Positions 1 through 10,975 of a stretch of 64,000 nucleotides of DNA are shown piece after piece; within the stretch, counting starts at the first letter, position 1; every line of letters begins with the position of its first letter. The translations under genes were made by a program, and so were the position numbers. This DNA comes from Paramyrothecium sp. XJ0827 (Eukaryota; Ascomycota; Sordariomycetes; Hypocreales; Stachybotryaceae): assembly GCA_020881915.1 (NCBI GenBank), contig JAJFPB010000004.1:1860001-1924000 (forward strand). The letters are read 5' to 3'. A model generated the notes under the pieces. It did no database searches and was not told where the DNA came from. It saw only the letters and a list, made by a program, of their open reading frames with translations.

Positions 1-1939
1 GGGTCGTGGCCTGTCTCAGGAATGCCATAAAGCACAATACCATGCACCGACAGCCAATGAAGCCGCCCAATGGGCCTGAGGCGAGGTAAGGTAAGTTAAG
101 TATGGAACAAACAGTCCCTCTTCGACCGGCGAGGCCAACTCCGTTCTCCGTTCCCTTGAAGCTGGTCCAACCGAACCATGGTAGCCAACCCCAAGCCTGG
201 CATTTAACGACTTCCAAGACCAAAGACGCAACGAGGGCGCGGGGCAGCCTTACGCTTACGAGTCCGGATAGTAAGCAACCCAGCCATTGGCGAACAACCC
301 CCCAGGACTCCACCGTCGTGCGGCTGCTGTTGGATACCAAGAGGGGCTTCGAAGTATGCAGGCCGAGTCTCTCTGATGGCAGTGACCTTTGCCCCAGTCT
401 TTATGTTCAGATCAGATTACAGGGGGCCCGAGCACTTCCCTCCACGAACTTTCATGTTTCAGCGTCACGACCCTACTTTGGTAGAGTAATTAACTAACAC
501 GATTCCTTTTCCCCTCTTATTTTACATTTAAAAAAATGACAACCAAATCTTGTTTGAAAATTAATTTTGACGCCGCATGGATGCAGTCAGAGACTAGCGC
601 ACACCAGTGCAGAGTGTTAAAATGTCTCTGGTTCCAGCATGTGGCGCCTAACCTCAGTCATAACGTCCAGTCCCCATAGCCAATCGCGAGCACCACCATC
701 TGTCGATGTTTCACATTGATGTCACATAGTTTTGGTTGCTCTGGGATCCCGTGTATGGTTCTCTGGTGACGTAGCTTTGGCCTGAAGTTGGTCTCTTGTT
801 ACCGGCAGGTCTAGATCCGGCTTTTTGGTGCGTGAGGCCTACCCCGTCTTCCAGGCTCCATCTAGTAATTTGACCAGGCCCGGCTCTCCAAAATTCGAGG
901 GACCGTGGTCTTGTGATTGCAGGTAGGGAACTAATATTCTTGCCCACGATTATTCACAAACCCAATTGACCTTTCCTCATTCTCTGCCAAACGTCATGCC
1001 TGCCACCATCTTGGCAGTGTCGGTATTGTGGGGAGACCATGAATCCAAATCCCGATGCCTTTGTTTACACACAGGTAGTGACAACAAGTCACGGTGCTAT
1101 GGATGCTCCTAAAGAATATCCAAATTCAGTCCCTGAACCGGATTACCAAGGTCTCAGGTACACATACCATACCAGCACATGTAACTCATTCAATCTAGCC
1201 TATGGCCCGTGGGGAAGGATAACCAGAGTTGTTTCAGCTAAGCGTAGTCTTCTGACTATGACCTGAGCCGCAATATCCGATGTCATGAGGACCGCGTAAG
1301 GAAATTGGTGGTGTAAGTCAGATTTCTGGCTATCTACAAGTATAGTCTTTACACGTGCTCTTCCATACGCCCCTGCTTACTCGTAGCAAGCTCATCCTGG
1401 ATTGTTTTGTATAGATGTATTGTCTTCGAATGCGCAACGCTAGTTTCCGACTTCAGTTCATGATTGGCCACCATGGTTCTCGCGTTCGCTCTTGTAAGAA
1501 GAACACACTTGGATTTGCACAGCATTATATGCCCATAAACCACGTGATGGTTAGATCATGGGGATCCTGAAACCCGTCCACACCCCTGATCATGGTGGTA
1601 TGTGCCGCAAGAGTTTTTAGTAGGGCCCTGCTGTTTGCTGGCTAAGGTCGTTAAAGTCATTTATGGTGCCGGATGACTCGAGGCGTCGGTCGCACCCCAA
1701 AACTGCAGATATCACTGCCCGGAAATCTGCTTCTTCTCCCTTCATGTGAACATTTGCCTCTCCTGCTCTTGTAAGGCTTTGCCAATCAAGACACGCGTCT
1801 TATGACAATAGATAATGTTTGGCACATTGAGGCCTGTCCTGCCAGGAACATATTTGCCGGTAAGACGCGCACCACTTCAACGGTGTGCCAAAATGCCGCT
1901 TGGCTTTGCATGGCCTGTACCAAACAATACCTTGTCGTC
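1..1939. other. Intergenic left flank, no gene supported
   Basis: About 1.9 kb without a recognisable gene. Open frames here are short, lack familiar motifs and do not join into a plausible spliced product. A short GGTAA-type repeat (around 83-100) resembles simple repeats in other intergenic stretches of this window. The last few hundred bases probably include the 3' UTR of the dynactin-subunit gene ending at 1940. Confidence 0.5.
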
Positions 1940-2597
1940 TCATAGTGCCTTTTCTTCTTCCTTGCGATGCTCTGCTCTCCTGATGCGGCGTTCTGCCATT
2001 TCCATCCGGCCCTCGATGTCGGCCAGGGACTGTGAGGTTTGGAGCACGCCGCCTTCGTACCAGGATCGAACCACGATTTCACTGCGTCTGCGAAGCTCCG
2101 CTATCTCCGCCGCTTGAGCAATCTGCGTGGCCTCTATGGCTTTCATCTTCTCTCCATGGCTGATTAGGCTGGCAGACTCTGCTGGGTCCGGTACTGGACT
2201 ATCCTGGATTGCAGTCAAGGCGGACAAGGTTGCGGTGTAGGAAGAAGCAGCTGAGAGAACTATGGCCTGGATTTCATCTAACGAGAGGTCTGAGGGAGGC
2301 TCAGAGGCTTCCGGTGCGTGGAACCAGTCCGGATGTGATCTGTCTACGACCTAAGTCAGGCCATGGTATCTCAACTAATCAACGATAGTCAAAGTACATA
2401 CAGATATTGAGTAAGTCGCCATGGGCACGAACATCTGACACGAGCCTAGAAAAACGTCTTTCAAGTTCAGACATTCTTTGGGTAGCTGTCTTGCCGATAC
2501 CAGGGGCTGGAGTAGAAGTTTGGCCGTAAAGGAGGTGCTCGATGCGGAGGAGCCGTGCCTCAAGCAACGTAAGGGTTGATAAGGACGTTTCCTCCAT
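1940..2597 (-). CDS. ro-10: Dynactin p24 subunit (nuclear distribution protein Ro-10 type)
   Basis: Model: complement(join(1940..2343, 2402..2597)), 199 aa. The product resembles the small dynactin shoulder subunit (DCTN3/p24; Neurospora RO-10), which helps the dynein-dynactin motor position nuclei in hyphae. The N-terminus (LLEARLLRIEHLLYG, residues 11-25) is a leucine-rich helix typical of the family. A second helix spans about 40-65 and is followed by RSHPDWF (67-73). The C-terminal third is charged and coiled-coil-like (EIAELRRRSE, MEMAERRIRRAEHRKEEE). The single intron has donor GTATGT and acceptor GTAG, with CTGAC a little upstream. I chose the acceptor at 2344-2345 over one 7 nt earlier because only it restores the family-like NIYRSHPDWF junction. 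The start is the first ATG matching the family N-terminus; a longer open frame upstream (to 2654) lacks similarity. Family assignment is from recalled similarity. Confidence 0.8.
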
Positions 2598-3044
2598 TGT
2601 GCTGATCGATGTGATGGAAATTTTGCCTCTTCTGTGAAATGCTCTAGTCCACAAAAATAGAGGCGAAATTTATGGCTGTGCACAAAGAATGCGAAATGAA
2701 ACTGCTTTTATCGGGATGATCTGGTCAAGGCGGAGTGAGCGACACCTGGACTACGTGCACCGACTGCCACTTAACGCGCTGTCACGTGTAATTCAAAGTA
2801 CCGACGAGCCTCACTCTCATCGAATACAGAATGCATCGATTTTCAAACATTGTACATGTCTCATAGGCTTAGTAAATCCGCTTTTTTTCTCTCTTTTCTA
2901 TCTAAGTAAAGAGCTCTATAGACTTAGTTATTTCTTCCACGTTCTCGCTTTGAACCAGCTCTGTGCGCGCCGAAGGAAACATGGCACGAGCCGGTTTGCA
3001 TACAGCGATTTTGTTCTATATAGGCGCATTATAATTTTGACCCC
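2598..3044. other. Intergenic, promoter of the dynactin-subunit gene
   Basis: About 450 bases between the 3' end of the histidyl-tRNA synthetase gene and the start of the dynactin-subunit gene, both on the minus strand. It must contain the 3' UTR of the former and the promoter of the latter. No specific element was recognised. Confidence 0.4.
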
Positions 3045-4726
3045 TTATTTGGCTTTTTGCTCCTCGAGGTATTTCTTGATCTCCGTCACGAGGTCTTCCT
3101 TGGCTATTAAACGGCCGTCCTTCTCCTCAGCACTGGCCTGCTCGCCCAGGCCGAGAACCTTCAATCTGACCTGCCCAGCGGCCAGCTCTCCCTCACCTAG
3201 AATGACTGCCAGAGGCACATCATTAGTTTCCGCGGCCTTGAACTGCTGCGGCAGCTTGGGCTTGACCTTTGAAGCGAACTCGGTCCTGATGCCCGCTTTC
3301 CAGAGCATTCGAGCAATAGCCATTCGCTCAGGTAGCAAGCCATCGAATCCCTTTCCACCAAAGGCCATGACGAAAACATCCGACTTGCGTACTGACTGCT
3401 GCTTCTCCTTCTCTTGGCGAAGCTTGAGAATTGTGAAAATACGATCCACACCGAATGAAATGCCGACACATGGAATCTGTCGCTTGCTGAACATGCCGAC
3501 CAGGTTATCGTAACGGCCACCTGCAGCGATACTGCCGATTCGGGAATCTTCATCCTTTGGCGCGCGAGGCATGTCAGGAAGCTTGATCACCACTTCGTAG
3601 ATCAAGCCAGTGTAGTAATCAAGACCACGAGCGAGAGAAAGGTCGAAAGACACCTTCTTCTCCACATCGAAAGCGCTGAGGTACTTGAACAGAAACTCGA
3701 GGTCATCAAGTCCTGCTTTGACGTCGTCGTTGGCCAGTAATTCGGCATCCTTTCGCAGGGTCTCGATCAGCTCAGCCCCACCGCTCAGCTTGACGTACTC
3801 GCCAATCTTGTCGGCGACCTCCTCTGACAAGCCCTTCTCACCCATCTCTTTCTTCACCTCCTCCCATGGCAGCTTGTCAAGCTTGTCGACAGCAGAACTG
3901 ATAGGTCGGATCTTGTCCTCTGGAACACCGGCAACCGTGAAAAGTCCATCCAGAATCTTTCTGTGGTTGATCTTGATCGTGATATCCTCCTCAAGTCCAA
4001 GCGCTTCGAACACCTCGACAACGATGCAGAGAATTTCCGAATCGGGGATCATTGCATCGTACTCGCCAGCAATATCGAAGTCACACTGGTAAAACTCACG
4101 GAGGCGTCCACGCGTCATAGACTGAATAGATAGTTAGCTTATGTCACGATCCATGATACCAGCCTGGCTTGGTTTCCTACCGGTTGATCACGCCTGTAAA
4201 CCTTGGCGATCTGATAACGTTTGAGGTTCTGAACCGTGTTCATAGCCAAGTAACGGGCCAAAGGCACCGTCAGATCGTACCGCAAAGAGCAGAGCTCGCC
4301 ACCTTGATCCTGCAGCTGGTAGATCAAACGCTGGTCCTCTCCGTACTTGTTGGACAAGATCTCGTTCAACTCGAAAACGGGCGTGTCCAAGGCCGTGCCA
4401 CCGTGGCGCTTGAAGACGTCTCCAATCTTCTGGAAGATGTCATCCCGAAGATTGATGTCGGCACCAATCCAATCGCGGGTGCCCTTTGGTGTCTTGAGCT
4501 GGATCGCGCCCTTCTTGGCGGGCTTGGATTCCGAGGCCGCCATGTCGAAGTCGTCGAAAGGTGGGGTATCGTAGTTTGAGAATGAAGTATTTCTGCGAGT
4601 GGTGGTGCACAAGTGCCTGGAGGCTTGGGTGACTGTCACGAAAGGACCGGTTCTGCAGGCTCGCCTCTGCGCACAGGTGACGTACGAGCGAAGGGTGTGT
4701 GTTGTGAGGGACGAAAGAGGGCGCAT
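3045..4726 (-). CDS. HTS1: Histidyl-tRNA synthetase, mitochondrial and cytosolic forms
   Basis: Model: complement(join(3045..4121, 4181..4726)), 540 aa. A class II aminoacyl-tRNA synthetase that charges tRNA-His. The core begins near residue 78 (TPKGTRDW). Motif 2 spans the splice junction (VYRRDQP, then [19 protein letters not shown]). The histidine-specific loops [10 protein letters not shown] (about 345-354) and [12 protein letters not shown] (about 378-389) are intact, and an anticodon-binding domain follows. The 59-nt intron (donor GTAGGA, acceptor TTCAG) leaves the conserved motif in frame. The first 61 residues are rich in R, S and T and poor in acids up to about residue 50, as in a mitochondrial presequence. 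A second in-frame ATG at 4543 (Met62, [12 protein letters not shown]) begins a cytosolic-looking N-terminus. As in yeast HTS1, one gene probably supplies both compartments by alternative starts. Confidence 0.95.
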
Positions 4727-5525
4727 GGAGTTGAGGAGTCGCCTGTGCCCATCTAGAATTGAAATTTTGAGTCACAGCTCACACTCGACGGCGGGGCAGG
4801 TATGCAGCGCGCAGCACTCGCAACAGTCGTGATGGAGGGGTACCTGTATGGATGATGTACATGTGCATGCAAGAGATGGCCGCTCAATTGAATAGGCTGC
4901 AAAGTATTCTTCCCATTCAGGTACTGGTGCGTGTTCTGCTGGGAGTCAATTGGTGTGCAGTGTGGGCTGCCGGGCAGCGTCGGTGCCCAGCGAAGAGCCA
5001 GAAACCCACTATTCGATGCGTTAGTCATCACGAGCATCAGAGTATGGCAACTAAAAAAAACCACAACTGCTCATTGGTCGTCATCCCTGCTTTAGAAACA
5101 CTCCAGTGGCGCGGCTCCGAAACATCCCCACAGAACCCGGGAGAGGTTGGCTAGTTTTGAGGATGACATGGAAGTTGCACCTTCGGAAAGCTCTACGACG
5201 CCTGGACCCGTGTCACCTCCCAGCACTTCGCTCCGCGCAACCCACGACTCCCGTCTGGTTGCACGAAGCTCGCCCTTGCGCCACGGAGGCCACGGCCCAT
5301 GTGTCTTCTGCCAACGTTGATCTGCGACACATGACATAGTTATCCGGGCCATCCCTGAAACGATCACGCTCGGTGCTCCTCGACAGTCACCGCCTCACGA
5401 CGACCGGTTGTCTTGTCTAGCCAGGCTATGACGAGCTATTTGGCCATCTCTGATGATAATAGGTCGCGGCCAATCTCACGCGATATGTCGAGGTACCTCT
5501 CGTCACCTACATATTTTGTCGGTGG
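4727..5525. promoter_or_regulatory. Shared divergent promoter region, HisRS and AVT transporter
   Basis: About 800 bases between two divergent starts. It should hold both promoters, and an upstream transcript start for short and long HisRS mRNAs if alternative initiation is transcriptional. No TATA box or defined operator could be assigned. Small open frames here look random. Confidence 0.45.
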
Positions 5526-7220
5526 ATGCTAACTGTCCCCGTTAGATCTCGTCGTCGGACCGGAAAAGATGGCGGCCATCGAGGCCAGGCGTCTATGCTC
5601 AGCAGCATAGTCAACTTGCTGAATACGAGTACGTATACCCAATAAACCCAAAGCCAGCGCTCGTTGGAAAGGGGATGGTGTTGACAAGGTCTCGCAGTCG
5701 TTGGCGCCGGCACTCTTGCTATGCCTTCTGTCTTGTCGCACATGGGTATCATGCTCGGTGTTTTGATGGTCATATGGTCGGGCATGACTGCTTCGTTTGG
5801 TCTGTACCTGCAATCCAAGTGCGCGCGGTATCTCGATCAGAGGACGTCTTCATTCTTCGCCCTTTCGCAAATAACGTACCCGAACGCGGCTGTTATCTTC
5901 GACCTGGCGATCGCTGTCAAATGCTTCGGTGTAGGTGTGTCCTACATGATCATCATAGGCGATCTCATGCCCGGTGTCGTACTGGGTTTCAATAGCCATG
6001 CCGACGAAGTTCCCTATCTTGTTGACCGCCATTTCTGGGTTACGGCTTTTATGCTCTTCATCATTCCTTTGAGCTTCTTGCGGCGATTAGACTCCCTCAA
6101 ATACACCAGTCTTGTGGCGCTGGTCTCGATTGGCTACCTTATTATATTGGTTATATACCACTTTGGGGTCGATCCCCACGCGGACCCAAGCAACATCCGG
6201 GTCATTCAATGGGGTGGGCCCGTTGCCACGTTGAGGACTCTGCCAGTGGTGGTCTTTGCATACACGTGCCATCAGAATGTAGGTCTCATCAGTCCTGATT
6301 GACATAAGGACTCGCCACTAAACTTTGTTAGATGTTTTCCATTATCAATGAAATTGAAGACGACTCGCCCAGTAGCGTAGTCAGGGTTATTGCTTCAAGC
6401 ATCGGTTCAGCTGCAACTATCTACATTATTGTTGCTATCACCGGCTACATCACTTTTGGTAATGATGTTGTTGGAAACATCATATCTATGTGTACGCCTC
6501 TCAGCCACTTAGTCGTTATCCGGCACGGCGCGCTAACTTCAACTAGATCCTACAGGAGTTGCTTCCACAATTGGCAAGGCGGCTATTGTCATTCTCGTAC
6601 TCTTTTCTATACCTCTACAAGTCCATCCCTGCCGAGCGTCTCTGGATGCGGTTGTCAAGTGGCGTCCGAACAGATCAACGCAAAACAACAACGGCCGCTC
6701 GGCTTCTCCGTTACTAAATGCTGCCACTACACCGAGAGGCGATCATGGTGGCGGCGCTCCCATGTCTGACATGCGTTTTGCGATCCTTACGACGATCATC
6801 CTTGTCTTTGCCTACATTACTGCTCTGTCTGTATCGAGTCTGGACCGTGTACTTGCTTTTGTCGGAAGCACAGGATCCACCTCCATCAGTTTTATCCTGC
6901 CTGGCCTGTTCTATTACAAAATCAGCGATCCCGACAGCATACACCACCAACGCCTCGTGAAAGAGGACGATGACATCGAAGACTCGGGCTCTTCTGACGT
7001 CGAAGAGGCAATAGTTCTTTCGCAGAGTACTGCCAGCATCCATAGTGCTGCAAGTGCGAGTGCTCTGAGCAACTGGCGCTGGCGCAGAAAGTGGAGATGG
7101 GACATGGAACATCTCGAGCACGGGCTTCTCCGAAAACTTGCACTCTGCCTTGCCATTTATGGTGTTACGGTGATGGCCGTGTGCCTGGTGTTGAACATTT
7201 TCTTTGTGGTAGCCCATTAA
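5526..7220 (+). CDS. Vacuolar amino-acid transporter, AVT/SLC38-like (Aa_trans)
   Basis: Model: join(5526..5628, 5698..6278, 6332..6491, 6547..7220), 505 aa. An amino acid/auxin permease-family carrier, similar to yeast Avt5/6/7, which move amino acids across the vacuolar membrane. TM1 carries the family signature SMLSSIVNLLNTIVGAGTLA, rebuilt across the first intron (donor GTACGT, acceptor CGCAG). Later segments include SHMGIMLGVLMVIWSGMTA, FAYTCHQNMFSIINE across intron 2, and GNIISMYPTGVASTIGKAA across intron 3. About 11 hydrophobic segments are visible. A hydrophilic acidic, Ser-rich loop (about 415-460) precedes the last two. Introns are 69, 53 and 55 nt. The start at 5526 is the first in-frame ATG; an extra upstream exon cannot be excluded, so the first ~25 residues are least certain. 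Substrate is not predictable from sequence. Confidence 0.88.
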
Positions 7221-7678
7221 GGCGCCCCTCGATGCGGATATGCGCAATATGAAACATGATTTGCATAAGATGTCGGGAGTTTGACAGCGGCCTTGATCCG
7301 TTTTCAGAGATAGGGACAGGCGTTTGGTGGTCGACTTTTGAATGCAAGGCGGTAATGCAGTTGATTTCAAAGCATTAGACTTGTTGGTTTTTGTGTACAT
7401 ACTCACAGACATTCTGCCCATTTTGCTCTTGTACTTGATTGAGGTTTGGGTTGCATTGCTATCTCATCCGGCGACTGCATCAACCTCGCACTGGTTTATA
7501 GAGTGTAATATACAATTCATCTTATCTACCTTAGGTTGTACAATCCCTACAATAATCGTTGCGCCCCAGATCGTCGAGTATCTCTCTGGCCCCCTGGGAA
7601 TCCTAAACCAAGCCAACGCCACAAATGCTTTCAAAAGAAACACGTATCATACACCCGCCAGCAATCCCGGCCGCAGCT
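7221..7678. other. Intergenic between convergent genes
   Basis: About 460 bases between the 3' ends of the AVT transporter (+) and bS16m (-), expected to hold both 3' UTRs. An open frame on the plus strand has a hydrophobic stretch but no recognisable similarity and is not called. Confidence 0.45.
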
Positions 7679-8130
7679 CTACCTGATCTTGATCTTGTCC
7701 ACGTCGAGCTCCGACTTCCTCTGGTCTCCCTTGGGGCCGAAATCCTTCTTGGGCAGGATCCCGACCATGGAGAGCAAGCGCCAAGCGGTGTCGGTGGGCT
7801 GCGCGCCGACGCCGACCCAGTAGCGGGCGCGGGCCAGGTCCAACTTGATGTCTTTGTGCAGTTCGCCCGAGGTGCTGTAGGGATCGGGCTTGGGGATCGG
7901 GTCGTAGGTGCCAATGACTTCGAGAGGGCTGGAGTTGCGCGCGGTGCTAAAGATCGAGAAAAAAAAGACACAAGGTCAGCAAAGAAAACGACATTGGGAT
8001 TCGCGGCGAAACATGGTGAAGAAGCAGCAGTTGGAATTGGTGGCTAGACGTACCGGGCGTGGGAGACAACAATGTTGTAGAAAGGTGAGTTTCGACGCCC
8101 GAATCGGGCGAGTCGGATCTTGATGACCAT
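7679..8130 (-). CDS. MRPS16: Mitochondrial small-subunit ribosomal protein bS16m (MRPS16)
   Basis: Model: complement(join(7679..7946, 8054..8130)), 114 aa. A component of the mitochondrial ribosome small subunit. The first exon encodes the unmistakable S16 N-terminus: MVIKIRLARFGRRNSPFYNI. The second exon continues with PLEVIGTYDP, then DLARARYWVGVGAQPTDTAW and LLSMVGILPKKDF. The 107-nt intron has donor GTACGT and acceptor TTTAG and splits an Arg codon. Length is typical for fungal bS16m. The N-terminus itself serves as the targeting region; no separate presequence is seen. Its start is only 385 bases from the divergent hydrate epimerase gene. The long minus-strand frame over the same DNA in another phase is a shadow. 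Confidence 0.95.
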
Positions 8131-8515
8131 GGTATGTGATGTTAGGGCGATGGATTGGTGGCCAGCGGACGATGCAGAGCTCGGAAACAGTCTGCTTCAC
8201 TTTCTCTCCAAGATTGACCTCTCGGCCAGGGACATCCCAAAAATTGAGGTGTGGTCGGAAACGAGGTTTTACCGTGCCGAGCAAGCCGCTCCCACTACAG
8301 ATCCCTAGCGCCCGTGAACCAATCGCCCTGCCCACCTGAAAGCACTTGGCCCGAAAGGGCTGGTGATGTCAGACACATGAGGAGTGCGGTTAGGATAATA
8401 GACTTCCATGTAGTTGACCATCCATAAACTCCGTCGATACCTCCTCTTTTACGCATCTCTAGATCGCGACCGTATCACAGCGCGGGGAGACAAATAACAG
8501 AACGAGCAACTGAAC
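8131..8515. promoter_or_regulatory. Compact divergent promoter, bS16m and hydrate epimerase
   Basis: The two start codons are 385 bases apart and face away from each other, so both promoters must lie here. No TATA box is evident. Shared control is an inference from spacing only. Confidence 0.5.
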
Positions 8516-9760
8516 ATGGCAATCAAGGTAGTCCTTCGCCAGAAACACACCGTAGGCATGAACACAGGCTTACAATCTTCAAGACACTGGGCGCCAAGGC
8601 AGCTGCCGCTTTGGATCAGGAGCTGATGAGTACCGGAGCTTTCTCCATTGATCAGCTCATGGAGTTGGCCGGTCTCTCTGTCTCACAGGCAGGTGAGTAG
8701 ACTAAGGAACCGCTAGGCTGGCACAGCGGCGATCTCAGACACCTCAAGGGCACGGGGTCGCATTATATCCTAATCGCCATCACAGTTTATCGAGTCCACC
8801 CTCTTACCAATGGGCGCAGGATTCTAGTTGCTTGTGGTCCCGGAAACAATGGCATGTCCTAAGAAGGTCCCCATATCTCCATCGCACAGAGCTGACAGTT
8901 TTGAGCAGGAGGTGACGGGCTCGTCGCTGCGCGCCACTTGTTTTTCTACGGCTACAAGCCGACAATATTCTACCCCAAACGGAGTAAGAATGAATTGTAC
9001 CAGGTAAGGATGCGCCTTGCTGTTGTGCATGATATTTTCCAGTCGTCATGTACTCTATTGCTTTGCTTTCGTATACACAGCATCGCGAAACCCAGCATAA
9101 CCATGAATTTGGCCTCCAGCCGTCGGAAATGATGTGGCGTATGGCTTTCGTATATTCATCCACACACCGTCCAAGCACTTCCATGTTCGAAAAACTGGCT
9201 CACTATTCGCGTAGCGTCTTGCCAAGCAACTCGAAGATCTCGAGGTGCCTTTCGTCAACGACTTCCAGGCTGCGATTGCATCGACGGATCATGTAATCGA
9301 TGCCATATTCGGTTTGCCGTTCCACGATCACAAGAGTCGTCAGAGTCCATCGTTCTGACAACATTGCCACAGGGTTCAGTTTTTCTGGCGAGGTCCGGGA
9401 ACCATTTCCGTCTGTCATCCAAGCTCTTCAGGATACCAAACTTCCCGTCACCTCGGTAGACGCTCCCTCGTCGTGGGACATTGAGAATGGACCTCCAAAA
9501 TCCGGACTAGGAAGCTCTTTCATGCCTACCACCCTCGTTAGTCTCACAGCACCAAAGCCATTAGTAAAGCATTTCCGAGGAAGGCATTTCGTCGGGGGTC
9601 GGTAGGTTGATCTGGGTCTCGAGAATCGTTGGGGTTTTTGACTAACCTTTCAAACAGGTTCGTCTCCCAGTCGATTGCAAAGAAATACGACTTTGAGCTT
9701 CCCAATTATCAAGGTATCGATCAAGTAGTTGAGGTGGAAACAACCGAGCAGAAGCTGTAA
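8516..9760 (+). CDS. NAD(P)H-hydrate epimerase (YjeF N-domain)
   Basis: Model: join(8516..8527, 8584..8692, 8786..8851, 8909..9003, 9215..9311, 9373..9601, 9658..9760), 236 aa. It interconverts the R and S forms of damaged hydrated NAD(P)H so that the partner dehydratase can repair them. Visible motifs: [20 protein letters not shown] (about 20-39), the nucleotide loop [16 protein letters not shown] (58-73), the Asp-containing IDAIFGFSF and [11 protein letters not shown]. The C-terminus [13 protein letters not shown] is typical of eukaryotic epimerases. Seven exons for 236 residues is intron-dense; the first exon has only four codons. The third intron starts with GC rather than GT (AATG, then GCATGT at 8852), needed to preserve the GGDG loop. 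The 211-nt fourth intron is the longest. No dehydratase domain is fused. Confidence 0.93.
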
Positions 9761-10525
9761 GATGGTATTGACAGGCTTGTGTTGTCGTCGGAGACGGGAG
9801 AAGGTTCAGGCACGCTCCCCCCCTCCCTACACCACCAGCGCCGGTCTAGGTGTGATTCGATGTACTTGTTGATAGGTTACATGACCTGGCATCCGCCTCT
9901 CATGCTATTCGGACAGACGGGGCTGGGACAATGGCCCTCGCGCATCTCATTCCGGATAACAGAGGTTCCTCGGGGGCAGAAGATGAGAGGCGGATGAAAG
10001 TCGTGACAAAACACCACATAGATGAGGTAATCTTTCCCGCAGACTGGGCATTCAGCCGTATGCTCTGTGCACATTTATCGTCGTGAAACTCAGCCCGAGC
10101 CTTCAACCTGCTTGAAAGTACAAGGAAAGACGCGGAACATTGAGGGAGGGTTTTCTCGCAACGGAGACATGGACGGAGTTGGCCCTTGCTTTGCCTTGAA
10201 TAAGAGAACGTGGGAGGAGGAGGAGCAGGCGGAAGAGGAGGGGACAGCGGAGGTCTTCGACCGGTATGTCCTGTCTAGTGGATGATGATGCCCGGAAATG
10301 GGCCTGACGAATAGGGCTGATATTGGGGCGTGGTAGTCCTTGGACGGCTTCCACCCATGGGGGCCAGGCGAATTATGTCGACGGGGATGGCGGAGGCAAA
10401 AGGGACAGCAAACCGGTTACGAAGGCCAGGGACCTGGATCCAGGAGCTGAGCGACACCAGTGAATCGTTATGTCGGGTTGAGGAAGGCCAAGCGCACAAC
10501 GTAGTGGGAAGAACAGCAAGTACGG

Positions 10526-10582
10526 TAGGTAAGGTAAAGGTAACGTACAGTAGGTAGGTAGGCAGGTAAGGTATGGCAGGTA
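10526..10582. repeat. GGTA-type simple repeat
   Basis: Irregular tandem array built of GGTA, GGTAA and GGCA units. Similar short arrays occur at about 83-100, 46868-46884, 49127-49140 and 60112-60133, all intergenic. Confidence 0.7.
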
Positions 10583-10705
10583 CAGGTACTGGCACTGGAT
10601 GCCACGGACACACGCCACACCCGCAACGGTGTTTACATACGTCCAGCCCACTCGTTTGCAGCTACCTTACTGTAGTGGGAGCAGCAGTGGGCTCGCGCCT
10701 GGGGG

Positions 10706-10724
10706 GTGTGCGTGTGTGTGTGTG
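10706..10724. repeat. GT dinucleotide repeat
   Basis: A short run of alternating G and T, interrupted once near its start, within a G-rich stretch. Confidence 0.7.
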
Positions 10725-10950
10725 AGCGGGAAGGGGGGGAGGGAACCGAGAGGGGGGATTGGGATGCCGTATGTGTGTAAACAGGCAGCTTGTGGCGATG
10801 GCGAAGCTGGTCAATAGTGCATCTCCTGGCTGCGATTGGGTATACGTATAGACTACGTATAAAGAAAGGGACGTGAAGAAACTGAGAAGGACTGGTTCCG
10901 GAGGGGGGCCAGAGGCGAGGCGCGGGTTCGGAAGCATGCCATTTTTTCCC

Positions 10951-10975
10951 TGGGCTCCTGGGCTCCTGGGCTCCC
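10951..10975. repeat. Triplicated TGGGCTCC octamer
   Basis: Three consecutive, nearly identical copies of an 8-base unit (TGGGCTCC) in a GC-rich segment. No gene is supported across it. Confidence 0.65.

Noticed and set aside
2689..3513. 274-codon plus-strand frame opposite HisRS
   Set aside because: Overlaps conserved HisRS coding sequence antisense, with no motifs.
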